From NCBI RefSeq assembly GCF_020884795.1, contig NZ_BBZF01000012.1, forward strand, positions 488,664 through 552,663: a DNA stretch of 64,000 bases, read 5' to 3'. The translations under genes and the position numbers were made by a program. The notes below the pieces were generated by a model. That model made no database searches. It had not been told where the DNA came from and worked only from the letters and a program-made list of their open reading frames with translations. Position 1 is the stretch's first letter. Each line of letters starts with the position of its first letter. Of this stretch, positions 1-8,779 are shown in pieces. Source of the stretch: Micromonospora okii. Lineage in GTDB: Bacteria > Actinomycetota > Actinomycetes > Mycobacteriales > Micromonosporaceae.

Positions 1-257
1 CCCTGCTGCGCAGCTCGGAGCGAGTCAGCAGCCCACCGGCGATGACCTGTGAACCCCGGAAGACGCGCCCCCGCAACTGCTCGGGCCGCCGAGGAGAAAC
101 ACCCACATGCCCACCCTGTACTGCCTCGCCCTTTCTCCGCACCCCCTGTGGATAACCCCAAGATCCGCGCAACTTCAGGGAAGGTGCCGGGTCGCAGCGC
201 GCCGAGACAGCAGTTTCACCGAAGTTGCACGGATCTTGGGGCGTAGGTGGGGTGGGG

Positions 258-905
258 TCAGGCGGCGGTGGACCAGATGGCGCGGAAGGCGGCGGCCTCG
301 CCGGCCAGCCACTGCTCGACCTGGTCGACCTTGACCGTGTCGGGCATGCGGTGGGTCACGCCCCGGCGGACGTCGACCAGGACCGGCTCGGCGTGCGGCA
401 GGACCGCGTCCATGTGGCGGGCCATCAGGTGCAGGGTGGCCAGGGCCGCCTCCTCGCTCGGCGGCGTCTCGTCGAAGTGCAGCCGGACGGCCTCGGCGCG
501 GCCGTCGGAGGCGTACCGGATGCCGAAGTGGGGGTTGATCTTGACGGGCAGGTCGCCGAGCATGGCGAGCGCGTCGCGGGTCCGGGCGAGGTCGACGCCG
601 GTCGGCTCGCCGAGGGAGCGCAGCCAGGCCGTCGCGCCCGGCACGAGCGCCTCGTAGAGCGGGCGCCAGCGCGGCTTGACCGCGTCGACGACCTGGGTCA
701 GGTGGGTGCCGCCGGTGTGGAAGGCGACGTCGGCCTTGAGCGCCTTGACGAACTGGCCGTGCGGGTTGAAGCCGTGCCGGCTGGCCCGCTGCTTGCGCAG
801 GCCGCCGACGAAGCTGGCCTTGGTGGGGCCGGTGCGGTCGACGTAGCGGGTGAATCCCAGCAGGGTGGCGTACGGGGCGAGGGGGGTGGCGGCGGGCGCG
901 GTCAT
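258..905 (-). CDS. Conserved hypothetical protein, 215 aa
   Basis: I do not recognise the family. The protein is soluble-looking, has no signal peptide or membrane segment, and contains a conserved-looking basic stretch near residues 30-50 (KASFVGGLRKQRASRHGFNP) and a His-rich middle. The ATG start has a good ribosome binding site, GGGAGG, about 7 bases upstream on the minus strand. It is a single-gene unit. Codon positions show the strong third-position GC of the host, so I take it as a real gene, but no function can be assigned from sequence alone. Confidence 0.7.
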   Translation of the reverse strand: MTAPAATPLAPYATLLGFTRYVDRTGPTKASFVGGLRKQRASRHGFNPHGQFVKALKADVAFHTGGTHLTQVVDAVKPRWRPLYEALVPGATAWLRSLGEPTGVDLARTRDALAMLGDLPVKINPHFGIRYASDGRAEAVRLHFDETPPSEEAALATLHLMARHMDAVLPHAEPVLVDVRRGVTHRMPDTVKVDQVEQWLAGEAAAFRAIWSTAA

Positions 906-931
906 GGGCGTCCTCCCAGCTCAGCGACGCT

Positions 932-953
932 GATTAGTACATACATTCTAATC
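932..953. promoter_or_regulatory. Inverted repeat upstream of the hypothetical gene
   Basis: GATTAG and CTAATC are separated by 10 AT-rich bases, just upstream of the minus-strand gene that starts at 905. The segment is far more AT-rich than its surroundings and could hold the -10 region and a small-regulator operator. No regulator gene is adjacent, so the role is inferred. Confidence 0.3.
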
Positions 954-1006
954 GACGGGTCTGACATCGCCCAGGGTTTGGAGGGCCGGACCGAACCCGG
1001 TTCCGG

Positions 1007-1561
1007 TCAGGCGTCGTCGGCGCGCAGCCCGACGCAGTCGTGCCGCCAGAACGTGTCCGAGTAGACGAACGTCCCGGTCATCCAGGGCTCGTGGGCGGAC
1101 AGCCGGGCCACCTGGAACGCCCGGTCGGGGATGCGCAGCGACGGCTTGCGGAAACCGTGCCCGCCGGCGGGGGAGAAGCCCAGGCGGCCGTAGTAGCGGG
1201 GGTCGCCCTCCAGGAACACCAGCGGTACGCCCCGCGCGTCGAGTTCCCGCAGGCCGTGGCGGACGAGCTCGCCGCCGACGCCGCACCGCTGCGCGGCCGG
1301 GGCCACGGCGAGCGGGCTCAGCGTCACCACGTCGACGAGCCGGCGCGGCGCGTCGAGGCGGCACCGGCTGAACAGGACGTGCCCCACCACCGTCCCGTCC
1401 CGCTCGCCGACGAGCGACACGGCGGTCGGGTCGTCGGCGCGCAGGGCGTCCAGCAGCCCCACCACCACGTCGCCGTGCCCGTCGCCGAAGGCCGCCCGGT
1501 GGATCGCGTCCACCGGCTCCCAGTCGCGGGGCTCTTCCGTCCGAATGATCAGCATCGGCAC
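1007..1561 (-). CDS. GNAT-family N-acetyltransferase
   Basis: This is a 184-residue acetyltransferase of the Gcn5-related superfamily, which moves an acetyl group from acetyl-CoA to an amine; the substrate cannot be read from sequence. The acetyl-CoA loop is visible as LAVAPAAQRCGVGGELVRHG (about residues 87-106), the R/QxxGxG/A pyrophosphate-binding motif. It is followed by FLEGDPRYYGRLGFSPA, typical of the YhbS-like subgroup. The GTG at 1561 is used; an ATG at 1555 is equally possible. The gene lies 13 bases after the helicase gene on the same strand and may be co-transcribed with it. Confidence 0.85.
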   Translation of the reverse strand: MPMLIIRTEEPRDWEPVDAIHRAAFGDGHGDVVVGLLDALRADDPTAVSLVGERDGTVVGHVLFSRCRLDAPRRLVDVVTLSPLAVAPAAQRCGVGGELVRHGLRELDARGVPLVFLEGDPRYYGRLGFSPAGGHGFRKPSLRIPDRAFQVARLSAHEPWMTGTFVYSDTFWRHDCVGLRADDA

Positions 1562-1574
1562 ACGGTAGAGCTGG

Positions 1575-4088
1575 TTACAGCTGGCCGACCTCCGTGATCC
1601 GCACGACGGCCGCGCCGGCCTCGTCGGAGGCCGCGAGATCGACCTCGGCGCTGATGCCCCAGTCGTGGTCGTCGTCCGGGTCGTCGAGGATCTGCCGGAC
1701 CGTCCACCGCTCCCGGCCCTGCTCGATCATCAGCAGCGCGGGGCCGCGGGCGTCCGGGCCGGTCCCGATGGCGTCGTACGCCTCGAAGTACGGCTCCAGC
1801 GCGTCGGCCCAGGCGTCGGCGTCCCACCCGCAGCCGGCGTCCAGCTCGCCGAGCAGGTCCCAGCGGCGCAGGGCGGCCAGCTCGACCCGGCGGAACAGCG
1901 CGTTGCGCACCAGCACCCGGAACGCGCGCGTGTTGCGGGTGACCGCCGGGGGCCGCTCGTCCAGGGCGGCGTGCGCCTCGGCGGCCTCGGCGACGTCCGA
2001 CGGGTTCTTCAGCCGCTCCCACTCGTCGATCAGGCTGGAGTCGACCTGGCGGACCAGCTCGTGCAGCCACTCGATGAGGTCGATCAGTTCCTCGGTCTTG
2101 GCGTCCTCGGGGACGGTCTGCCGCAGCGTCTTGTACGCGTCGGCGAGGTACCGCAGGACGAGACCCTCGGAGCGGGTGAGGGAGTAGAACTGCACGTACT
2201 CGGTGAAGGTCATCGCCCGCTCGTACATGTCCCGGACGACGGACTTGGGGGACAGCTCGTGGTCGGCCACCCACGGGTGCCCCCGCCGGTACATCTCGTA
2301 CGCGGCCTCCAGCAGCTCGGCGAGGGGCTTGGGCCAGGTCACCTCGTCGAGCAGTTCGAGGCGGGCCTCGTACTCGATGCCCTCGGCCTTCATCGCGGCG
2401 ACCGCCTCGCCGCGCGCCTTGAACTGCTGCGCGGAGAGCACCTGGCGGGGGTTGTCGAGGATCGACTCGATGACGCTGAGCACGTCGAGGGCGTACGACG
2501 GGGACTCGACGTCGAGCAGCTCGATGGCGGCCAGGGCGAGCGGCGAGAGCGGCTGGTTGAGCGCGAAGTCGAGCTGGAGGTCGACGGTGAGCCGGACCCG
2601 GCGGCCGGTCTCGTCCGGCTCGGGCAGCTCCTCCACCACGCCGCCGGCCCGCAGGGCCCGGTAGATGGCGATGGCCCGGCGGATGTGCCGGCGCTGGGCG
2701 GCGCGGTCCTCGTGGTTGTCGGTCAGCAGGTGCCGCATCGCGGCGAACGCGTCGCCGGGGCGGCCGATGACGTTGAGCAGCATCGAGTGGCTGACCTGGA
2801 AGCTGGAGGTCAGCGGCTCCGGCTCGGCCTCCACCAGGCGGTCGAAGGTGGGTCGCCCCCAGCCGATCGAGCCCTCCGGCGGCTTCTTCCGCACGACCTT
2901 GCGGCGCTTCTTCGGGTCGTCGCCGGCCTTGGCGAGGGCCTTCTCGTTCTCGATCACGTGCTCGGGGGCCTGCACGACGACCCGGCCGAGGGTGTCGAAG
3001 CCGGCCCGGCCGGCGCGCCCGGCGATCTGGTGGAACTCGCGGTTCTTGAGCAGCCGGGTGCGGACGCCGTCGTACTTGCTCAGGCCGGTGAAGAGCACGG
3101 TGCGGATCGGCACGTTGATGCCCACGCCGAGGGTGTCGGTGCCGCAGATGACCTTGAGCAGGCCGGCCTGGGCCAGGGTCTCCACGAGCCGGCGGTACTT
3201 GGGCAGCATCCCCGCGTGGTGCACGCCGATGCCGTGCCGGACCAGCCGCGACAGCGTCTTGCCGAAGCCGGAGGTGAACCGGAACCGGCCGATCGCCTCG
3301 GCGATCATGTCCTTCTCGGCCCGGGTGGCGACGTTGACGCTCATCAGCGCCTGGGCGCGCTCCAGCGCGGCGGCCTGGGTGAAGTGGACGACGTACACCG
3401 GGGCCTGCTTGGTCTCCAGCAGCTCCTCGAGGGTCTCGTGCAGCGGCGTCATCGCGTACGTGAAGATGAGCGGGACGGGCCGCTCGGCCGAGCGCACGAC
3501 GGCGGTCGGCCGGCCGGTGCGGCGGGTGAGGTCGTCGACGAAGCGGGTGGTGTCGCCGAGGGTGGCGGACATCAGCACGAACTGCGCCTGGGGCAGCTCG
3601 ATCAGCGGCACCTGCCAGGCCCAGCCCCGGTCCGGCTCGGCGTAGAAGTGGAACTCGTCCATGATCACCTGGCCGACGTCGGCCCGCGTGCCCTCGCGCA
3701 GAGCGAGGTTGGCCAGGATCTCGGCGGTGCAGCAGATGATCGGGGCGTCGGCGTTGACGCTGGCGTCGCCGGTGAGCATGCCGACGTTGTCGGCGCCGAA
3801 GACCTCGCAGAGCGCGAAGAACTTCTCCGACACGAGGGCCTTGATCGGGGCGGTGTAGAACGTGGTCCGGTCGTCGGCCAGGGCGGCGAAGTGCGCGGCG
3901 ATCGCGACGAGGCTCTTGCCGGAGCCCGTCGGCGTGTTCATGATCACGTTCGCGCCGGAGACGATCTCGATGACCGCCTCCTCCTGGTGGGCGTAGAGGT
4001 CGAGGCCGCGCTGTTTCGCCCAATCGGCGAACGCGTCGAAGAGGGTGTCGGGGTCGGCGCTTGCGGGCAGCGCGGCGGTGAGCGTCAT
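1575..4088 (-). CDS. DEAD/DEAH-box RNA helicase, Ski2/Mtr4-like with DUF3516-type C-terminus
   Basis: An 837-residue superfamily 2 helicase that should unwind RNA (or DNA) using ATP. The Walker A motif TPTGSGKS is at residues 52-59, DEFH at 144-147 replaces the usual DEAD/DEVH, the SAT motif follows near 174, and the motif VI sequence QIAGRAGRAG lies near 360. The last 400 residues form the long C-terminal region typical of actinobacterial proteins annotated as DUF3516 domain helicases. Length and domain order match the full family, with no truncation. It is likely cytoplasmic and acts in RNA turnover or ribosome-linked RNA handling; the exact substrate is unknown. Confidence 0.9.
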   Translation of the reverse strand: MTLTAALPASADPDTLFDAFADWAKQRGLDLYAHQEEAVIEIVSGANVIMNTPTGSGKSLVAIAAHFAALADDRTTFYTAPIKALVSEKFFALCEVFGADNVGMLTGDASVNADAPIICCTAEILANLALREGTRADVGQVIMDEFHFYAEPDRGWAWQVPLIELPQAQFVLMSATLGDTTRFVDDLTRRTGRPTAVVRSAERPVPLIFTYAMTPLHETLEELLETKQAPVYVVHFTQAAALERAQALMSVNVATRAEKDMIAEAIGRFRFTSGFGKTLSRLVRHGIGVHHAGMLPKYRRLVETLAQAGLLKVICGTDTLGVGINVPIRTVLFTGLSKYDGVRTRLLKNREFHQIAGRAGRAGFDTLGRVVVQAPEHVIENEKALAKAGDDPKKRRKVVRKKPPEGSIGWGRPTFDRLVEAEPEPLTSSFQVSHSMLLNVIGRPGDAFAAMRHLLTDNHEDRAAQRRHIRRAIAIYRALRAGGVVEELPEPDETGRRVRLTVDLQLDFALNQPLSPLALAAIELLDVESPSYALDVLSVIESILDNPRQVLSAQQFKARGEAVAAMKAEGIEYEARLELLDEVTWPKPLAELLEAAYEMYRRGHPWVADHELSPKSVVRDMYERAMTFTEYVQFYSLTRSEGLVLRYLADAYKTLRQTVPEDAKTEELIDLIEWLHELVRQVDSSLIDEWERLKNPSDVAEAAEAHAALDERPPAVTRNTRAFRVLVRNALFRRVELAALRRWDLLGELDAGCGWDADAWADALEPYFEAYDAIGTGPDARGPALLMIEQGRERWTVRQILDDPDDDHDWGISAEVDLAASDEAGAAVVRITEVGQL

Positions 4089-4165
4089 AGCCCGTCCATC
4101 GTGCCTGCCGTACGCGCCCGCGCGCCAACCGGGCCGGTGCCCGCCCCCGCGCGGCGGCGGTTGGG

Positions 4166-4207
4166 AGGGGCCCCTTGTACAACGGAATGCGTTAACAAGG
4201 TGCCCCT
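4166..4207 (-). terminator. Hairpin terminator at the end of trmB
   Basis: Arms AGGGGCCCCTTGT and ACAAGGTGCCCCT pair at 12 of 13 positions around a 16-base loop. The structure overlaps the trmB stop codon. This kind of GGGGCCCCTT hairpin is, as I recall, common between genes in Micromonosporaceae. Confidence 0.6.
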
Positions 4208-4917
4208 CCTTTCAGGTGGACGAGGTCGAAGACGGGGCGGCCGGCGGTCAGGGCGCGGCGCTCGAACTTCGTCACCGGCCGGTGCGCCGGGCGCGGCGCG
4301 TACCCGCCGTGGACGTCGACCAGCCCCGGGTCGGCGGTCAGCGTCTCGCGCATCGCCTCGGCGTACTCGGCCCAGTCGGTGGCGCAGTGCAGCGTCCCGC
4401 CGGGCACCAGCCGGGAGCGCAGCAGCGCCACGTGGGCCGGCTGGATGATCCGCCGCTTGTGGTGCCGCGCCTTCGGCCAGGGGTCGGGGAAGAACACGTG
4501 CACCGCGTCCAGCGACTCCTCCGGCAGGGCCCGGACCAGGTCGAGGGCGTCGCCCCGGGCCACCCGGACGTTGCCGAGGCCGCGCCCCTCCACCAGGTCC
4601 AGCAGGTTGGCGATTCCCGGAGTGTGCACCTCCACCGCCAGATAGTCTCGGTCCGGGTCGGCGGCGGCCATCGCGGCCGTGGCGTCGCCCATCCCCGAGC
4701 CGATCTCCAGCACCAGCGGGGCACGACGGCCGAACAGCGCCGCCAGGTCCACGGGCGCGGCGAGGTCGTCGGTGATCGTCAGGCCGTACGCCGACCAGAG
4801 CCGGTCCAGGGCGTCGACCTGGCGACCGCTCATCCGGCCCCGCCGGGGGTGGAAGGTGCGGATGCGCGACGCGTGCGGCGGGACGGTCGCGGCCGGGTGC
4901 GGGTCGGTGGTGGTCAC
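4192..4917 (-). CDS. trmB: tRNA (guanine-N7-)-methyltransferase
   Basis: TrmB uses S-adenosylmethionine to make 7-methylguanosine at position 46 of the tRNA variable loop. The SAM-binding motif EIGSGMG is at residues 71-77, and the family signature FFPDPWPKARHHKRR lies around 148-162, followed by the C-terminal TDW segment that reads CATDWAEYAE. At 241 residues it matches the usual length. The start is GTG. It sits between the helicase gene, on the same strand, and a divergent pair of surface-protein genes. Confidence 0.95.
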   Translation of the reverse strand: MTTTDPHPAATVPPHASRIRTFHPRRGRMSGRQVDALDRLWSAYGLTITDDLAAPVDLAALFGRRAPLVLEIGSGMGDATAAMAAADPDRDYLAVEVHTPGIANLLDLVEGRGLGNVRVARGDALDLVRALPEESLDAVHVFFPDPWPKARHHKRRIIQPAHVALLRSRLVPGGTLHCATDWAEYAEAMRETLTADPGLVDVHGGYAPRPAHRPVTKFERRALTAGRPVFDLVHLKGGAPC

Positions 4918-5046
4918 AGTCCACCGAGAGTACGCGACGAATCCGCCGAAGCTGAACGTGAGGTACGTACGGGGATGAGACGATTCATCCCGTACGGCAG
5001 GCCGGGTGACCGCTGACCGGCCGGCGCACCGACACCGGGAGGGGCC

Positions 5047-5739
5047 ATGGGATCAGCGACGCGCCTCGGCACCGCCCTGGCGGTGGCGATCGGCGCGGCG
5101 GCCGGCCCGCTCCCGGCGACCGTCGCCCGGGCCGCTGGCACGCCCGGGACGGCCTCCGCGTGGGCCCCCGGGTTCTCCGCGGTGGCCCCCGCCGGGTTCA
5201 CCGCCGTGGCCCCCGCCGCAGCCCCCGCGCCCGAGCCGCCCGGCGGCGGGCAGCAGCCCGGCTGGGTCTTCGTCGAGGTCACCCCCGGCACCGTGCAGCC
5301 CGGCTACCTCGTCGGCATCCGGGCGAGCTGCCGCGACAACACCGTGCCGGCGATCGTGGTCTCCGACGCCTTCGGCCGGGTCGCCGTCCACGCGCAGCGG
5401 GGCGTGCTCGTCGGGACGCCGATGGTCCACGAGCGCACCCGGCCCGGCAACTACCGGGTGAAGCTGGAGTGCCGGGACGGGGAGACCGCCACCACGATGC
5501 TCCAGGTGGTGAAGAAGACGCCCTCGCCCGCGCCCACCCACTCCCAGCCGGACCGCCCCACCCACCGCCCCGCCCCGCACCCGAGCCGGGGACCGAACAC
5601 CGGCTTCGGCGGCGCGGGCGACGACGACTCGGGCGGGTTGCTGCTGCCCGGCGGCGTGGCGCTGACCATCGCCGGGGTGACCATCGGGCTGGTCGCGGCC
5701 CGCCGGCCCCGCGCCCGCCGTGGCGCGTACCGCGGCTGA
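5047..5739 (+). CDS. Secreted, C-terminally anchored protein; likely sortase partner
   Basis: A 230-residue exported protein. The N-terminus is a signal peptide (residues 1-30, ending at AARA-type sequence), followed by Pro/Ala-rich repeats, a small beta-type domain (WVFVEVTPGTVQPGYLVGIRASC region, about 77-155), a Pro-rich wall-spanning linker, then GPNTGFGG, a hydrophobic helix and an RRPRARR tail. That C-terminal layout is that of a cell-wall sorting signal with a non-canonical PNTG-type motif. A good ribosome binding site (GGGAGGGG) precedes the ATG. Only 8 bases separate it from the sortase gene, so the two are probably co-transcribed and the protein is the likely substrate (inference). 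Confidence 0.75.
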   Translation: MGSATRLGTALAVAIGAAAGPLPATVARAAGTPGTASAWAPGFSAVAPAGFTAVAPAAAPAPEPPGGGQQPGWVFVEVTPGTVQPGYLVGIRASCRDNTVPAIVVSDAFGRVAVHAQRGVLVGTPMVHERTRPGNYRVKLECRDGETATTMLQVVKKTPSPAPTHSQPDRPTHRPAPHPSRGPNTGFGGAGDDDSGGLLLPGGVALTIAGVTIGLVAARRPRARRGAYRG

Positions 5740-5747
5740 GGCCGGCC

Positions 5748-6557
5748 GTGGCGTCGGCGCGCCCGTCCCGGCCGGCCACGGCGTCGGCGCGCGTGTCCCC
5801 GGCGGCCGTGGCGTCGGCGCGCGTGTCCCCGGCGGCCGTGGCGTCGGCGCGCGTGTCCCGGTCGGTCGTGTCGTCCGCGCGCCTGTCCCGGCCGGTCGTG
5901 TCGTCCCGGCCGGTCGTGCCGTCCCGGGCCGGCGAGGGCCGGCGGCCGTGGTCGGTGCCGGCGGCCGTGGCCCTGGTGCTGCTGGGCGTCTTCGTCACCG
6001 GCGCGGGGCTCGGCCGCGTGGCGGGGCCGCTCGACTGGGTTGCCGGCCCTGCGGCCCGGACGGCCGGCGCGTCCGGCGACTTCCCCCGGCTGGCGGCCAG
6101 TCGCCCGGTCGGGCTGCGGGTGCCCGCCATCGGGGTGTCCGCGCCGGTCGGCCCGGTCGGGCAGGCCGCCGACGGGTCGATCGACGTGCCGCCGCTGGAA
6201 CGGGCCGACGACACCGGCTGGTACGACCGGAGCCCGACCCCGGGCGAGCCGGGCCGGGCTGTCGTCGTCGGGCACGTGGACACCAGGAGCGGGCCGGCGG
6301 TCTTCCACCAACTGGGCCGGCTCAGGACCGGAGACCGGATCGAGGTGAGCCGGGCCGACGGCGGGGTGGCGGTCTTCGCGGTCGACTCCGTCGAGCACTT
6401 CGACAAGGACGACCTGCCCGCCGACCGGGTGTACGGCGACGACGGCCCGCCGGAGCTGCGGCTGATCACCTGCGGCGGGGTGTGGGTCGGCGGCAGCACC
6501 GGCTACGCCGACAACGTCATCGCCTTCGCCTCGCTGGTGGACACCCGCCGTCCCTGA
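5748..6557 (+). CDS. Class E/F-type sortase
   Basis: A 269-residue membrane-anchored transpeptidase that should link sorted proteins to the wall. From the N-terminus it has a 50-residue Ala/Ser/Arg/Val repeat region, one transmembrane helix (VPAAVALVLLGVFVTGAGLG), then the sortase fold. The catalytic His is in VVVGHVDT and the Cys in LITCGG. The usual Arg near the end is not obvious: the segment reads GYADNVIAFA. The open frame extends far upstream, but the GTG at 5748 has GAGG 6 bases before it and lies just after the stop of the partner gene, so I start there. Confidence 0.8.
   Translation: MASARPSRPATASARVSPAAVASARVSPAAVASARVSRSVVSSARLSRPVVSSRPVVPSRAGEGRRPWSVPAAVALVLLGVFVTGAGLGRVAGPLDWVAGPAARTAGASGDFPRLAASRPVGLRVPAIGVSAPVGPVGQAADGSIDVPPLERADDTGWYDRSPTPGEPGRAVVVGHVDTRSGPAVFHQLGRLRTGDRIEVSRADGGVAVFAVDSVEHFDKDDLPADRVYGDDGPPELRLITCGGVWVGGSTGYADNVIAFASLVDTRRP
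5751..5900 (+). repeat. Five tandem 30-bp units in the sortase N-terminus
   Basis: Units start at 5751, 5781, 5811, 5841 and 5871. The second and third are identical and the rest vary at a few bases. Each encodes a 10-residue unit of the form ASARVSPAAV. The repeat keeps the reading frame and lies on the N-terminal side of the membrane helix. Confidence 0.85.
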
Positions 6558-6641
6558 GCGTCGACTGTCGCCGGCAACCGGGGCTGGCGACAGGGGCGCG
6601 CCGTTTCGCGGCTCGCCGGAACGGGTGGCCGCCCGGGGCCG

Positions 6642-7319
6642 TCAGGCGACGGACGCCCGCAGCGCCGTCAGTTCCGACTGCTCGGCGCCGTGCCTCAGGA
6701 GGTAGGCGGGCACGGAGCCGTGGATGCTGCGGATCCAGAGCATGGCCCGCCGGATGAGCGTGGCGGAGACGGGAAGGCCCCCGTGTCCCGCCGCCGTGGA
6801 CGAGGCCGAATCAGCGGTCAGGCCCAGCCCGGCGTTCGACCGGAGGAAGTCCGCGGTGACCTCCGCCTCGGACGCTCCCAGCAACGTCTGGAGCACGGCG
6901 ACGACGACACCTGTGCGGTCCTTGCCCGAGGCGCAGTGGACCAGCACGGGCGGGCCCGGCGCCAGGAGGCAGCGCACGACGGCGACCACGGAGCGTCCCG
7001 CGTGTTCGGCCATGAACGGGTAGAGCTCCAACTGGTCGCTCGGCCACCTGCGCTCGGCGAACACCGGCGCGCGCACGTGACCGGCGCCGAGCCCGTCCCG
7101 CACGTCCGGCCGGTCGGCCATCTCCGGCACGCTGCGCAGGTCGACGACCGTGCGCACGCCCAGCCGCTCCAGCGACCGCGCTCCCGCCGGCGACAGCTCG
7201 TGCAGCGCGCCGGACCGGTACAGCACGCCACGGCGCAGGGCGCCGACGCCGCCCGCGTCCCGGAAGTTCCGGACCCCCGGAACGGGGTCCGCCTCCACCT
7301 GACCGGCCGCCGCGCTCAC
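6642..7319 (-). CDS. Tyrosine-protein phosphatase, MptpB-like
   Basis: A 225-residue phosphatase of the tyrosine phosphatase 3 family, related to mycobacterial PtpB. The P-loop HCASGKDRTG contains the nucleophilic Cys and the binding Arg, and the N-terminal family signature VRNFRDAGG is present. These enzymes dephosphorylate phosphotyrosine, other phosphoresidues and sometimes phosphoinositides. The frame is open much further upstream, but homology begins near the GTG at 7319, so I use that start; no clear ribosome binding site is visible. Confidence 0.85.
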   Translation of the reverse strand: MSAAAGQVEADPVPGVRNFRDAGGVGALRRGVLYRSGALHELSPAGARSLERLGVRTVVDLRSVPEMADRPDVRDGLGAGHVRAPVFAERRWPSDQLELYPFMAEHAGRSVVAVVRCLLAPGPPVLVHCASGKDRTGVVVAVLQTLLGASEAEVTADFLRSNAGLGLTADSASSTAAGHGGLPVSATLIRRAMLWIRSIHGSVPAYLLRHGAEQSELTALRASVA

Positions 7320-7450
7320 GCGGCCGAAGCTACCGGGCCGGGCACCGGCCTCCGATGCCGGGGCCTCCCGCTCGGCCCGGGCGCGCCGGCCCGGGGCGGG
7401 AGGCCGCCGGTCGGGTCGGTCGGTGCGGTGCCGGGCGTCACCCGGGGCGG

Positions 7451-7771
7451 TCAGGACCGGGGGGCCACCTGCTGGACCACCTCGAACTCCAGCAGCGACG
7501 CGCCGGAGGCCACCGGCCGCCGCTGCTCGCCGCCCTCGCCGCCGGCGTGCGCCGCCCGGGACGGCCCGGCCGCCCACGCCTGGTAGGCCTCTTCGCTCTC
7601 CCACCGCGTGTAGACGAAGTAGCGCTTCTCGCCGCCCACGGGGCGCAGCAGCTCGAAGCCGAGGAAGCCGGGGGAGCCCTCCACCGCGCCGGCCCGGGCG
7701 GCGAACCGCCGCTCCAGCTCCTCGCCCGCGCCCTCGGGAACATCGATCGCGTTGATTTTCACGACTGCCAT
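7451..7771 (-). CDS. Antibiotic biosynthesis monooxygenase-fold protein, possible heme-degrading type
   Basis: A 106-residue ferredoxin-like dimeric alpha-beta barrel protein. The ABM domain is recognisable from residues 1-95, with FLGFELLRPVGGEKRYFVYTRWES resembling MhuD/IsdG-type heme-degrading monooxygenases. The family includes both heme oxygenases and quinone-forming monooxygenases, so the substrate is uncertain. The ATG start agrees with the conserved beginning of the family (MAVVKINAIDVPEG). It stands alone, on the same strand as the flanking genes. Confidence 0.8.
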   Translation of the reverse strand: MAVVKINAIDVPEGAGEELERRFAARAGAVEGSPGFLGFELLRPVGGEKRYFVYTRWESEEAYQAWAAGPSRAAHAGGEGGEQRRPVASGASLLEFEVVQQVAPRS

Positions 7772-7942
7772 GGCTCCACCCTAGCCACCGACGCCGCCCC
7801 CGGCAGGCCGGCGCGGGGTCGGCGCGTCTCGACAGCGGCCCGCCCGCTCGGCCGGCGAGGCGGTCAGGACGCCCCGGTCGCCGCAAGCCGCCGGGTCAGG
7901 ATGCCCCGGCGGCCGGGGTCAGGAGGGCTCCGGCAGTCGCGG

Positions 7943-8743
7943 TCAGGCCGTCCCGGCCGCCGGGGCCGGGTCGTCGGTGTCCACCACGATGGGGGCGTGG
8001 TCGGAGGGGCCCTTGCCCTTGCGGGCCTCCCGGTCCACGTACGCCGAGCGGACCGCGCGGGCGAACGGCTCGGACGCGTACACCAGGTCGATGCGCATGC
8101 CCTTGTTCTGGTGGAACATCCCGGCCCGGTAGTCCCAGTACGTGTACGGGTGCGGGCCCTTCATGGGGGTCGGCACCACGTCGTGCAGCCCCAGGTCGCG
8201 CAGGGCCGCGAGGGCGGCCCGCTCGGCGGGCGTGACGTGGGTGGAGGTGGTGAACAGGGCCGGGTCCCACACGTCGGCATCGGTGGGGGCGACGTTGAAG
8301 TCGCCGCAGACGGCCAGCGGCGGGCCGCCGGTCAGCTCCCGCTCCAGCGCGTCCCGCAGCGCGGCGAGCCAGGCCAGCTTGTACGCGTAGTGGGGGTCTT
8401 CGGGGGCGCGGCCGTTCGGCACGTACACCGACCAGACCCGCAGGCCGCCGCAGGTGGCCGAGATGGCGCGGGCCTCCGGCTCGGGGAAGCCCGGCTCGCC
8501 GGGGAAGCCGACCGTCACGTCGGCCAGCCCGGCCCGGGACAGGACGGCCACGCCGTTCCACCGGCCGTCGCTGTGGCTGGCCACCTCGTAGCCCAGCTCG
8601 CCGACCTCGGCCACCGGGAACGCCCCGTCGGGGCACTTGGTCTCCTGGAGGCAGACCACGTCGGGGCCGGTGGTGGCCAGCCAGTCCAGCAGCCGGGGCA
8701 GGCGGGCCTTCACCGAGTTCACGTTCCAGGTCGCCAGGCGCAT
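7943..8743 (-). CDS. xth: Exodeoxyribonuclease III
   Basis: A Mg-dependent AP endonuclease and 3'-5' exonuclease of the EEP superfamily, acting in base-excision repair. Typical motifs are seen: RLATWNVNSVKARL at the start, LQETKCPD with the metal-binding Glu, VCGDFNVAPTDADVWD with the catalytic Asp and Asn, and SDHAPIVVD near the end with the catalytic Asp-His. Full length is 266 residues from the ATG at 8743. An upstream start at 8761 is possible, but the ATG begins exactly at the conserved N-terminus. Confidence 0.93.
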   Translation of the reverse strand: MRLATWNVNSVKARLPRLLDWLATTGPDVVCLQETKCPDGAFPVAEVGELGYEVASHSDGRWNGVAVLSRAGLADVTVGFPGEPGFPEPEARAISATCGGLRVWSVYVPNGRAPEDPHYAYKLAWLAALRDALERELTGGPPLAVCGDFNVAPTDADVWDPALFTTSTHVTPAERAALAALRDLGLHDVVPTPMKGPHPYTYWDYRAGMFHQNKGMRIDLVYASEPFARAVRSAYVDREARKGKGPSDHAPIVVDTDDPAPAAGTA

Positions 8744-8779
8744 GTCCCCAGCCTGCCCCATCCCCGCCCCGGCCGCCGG

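Noticed and set aside
1665..4448. A very long plus-strand open frame (over 900 codons) opposite the helicase gene
   Set aside because: It is a reading-frame shadow common in very GC-rich DNA; the minus-strand helicase has complete motifs and good third-position GC.
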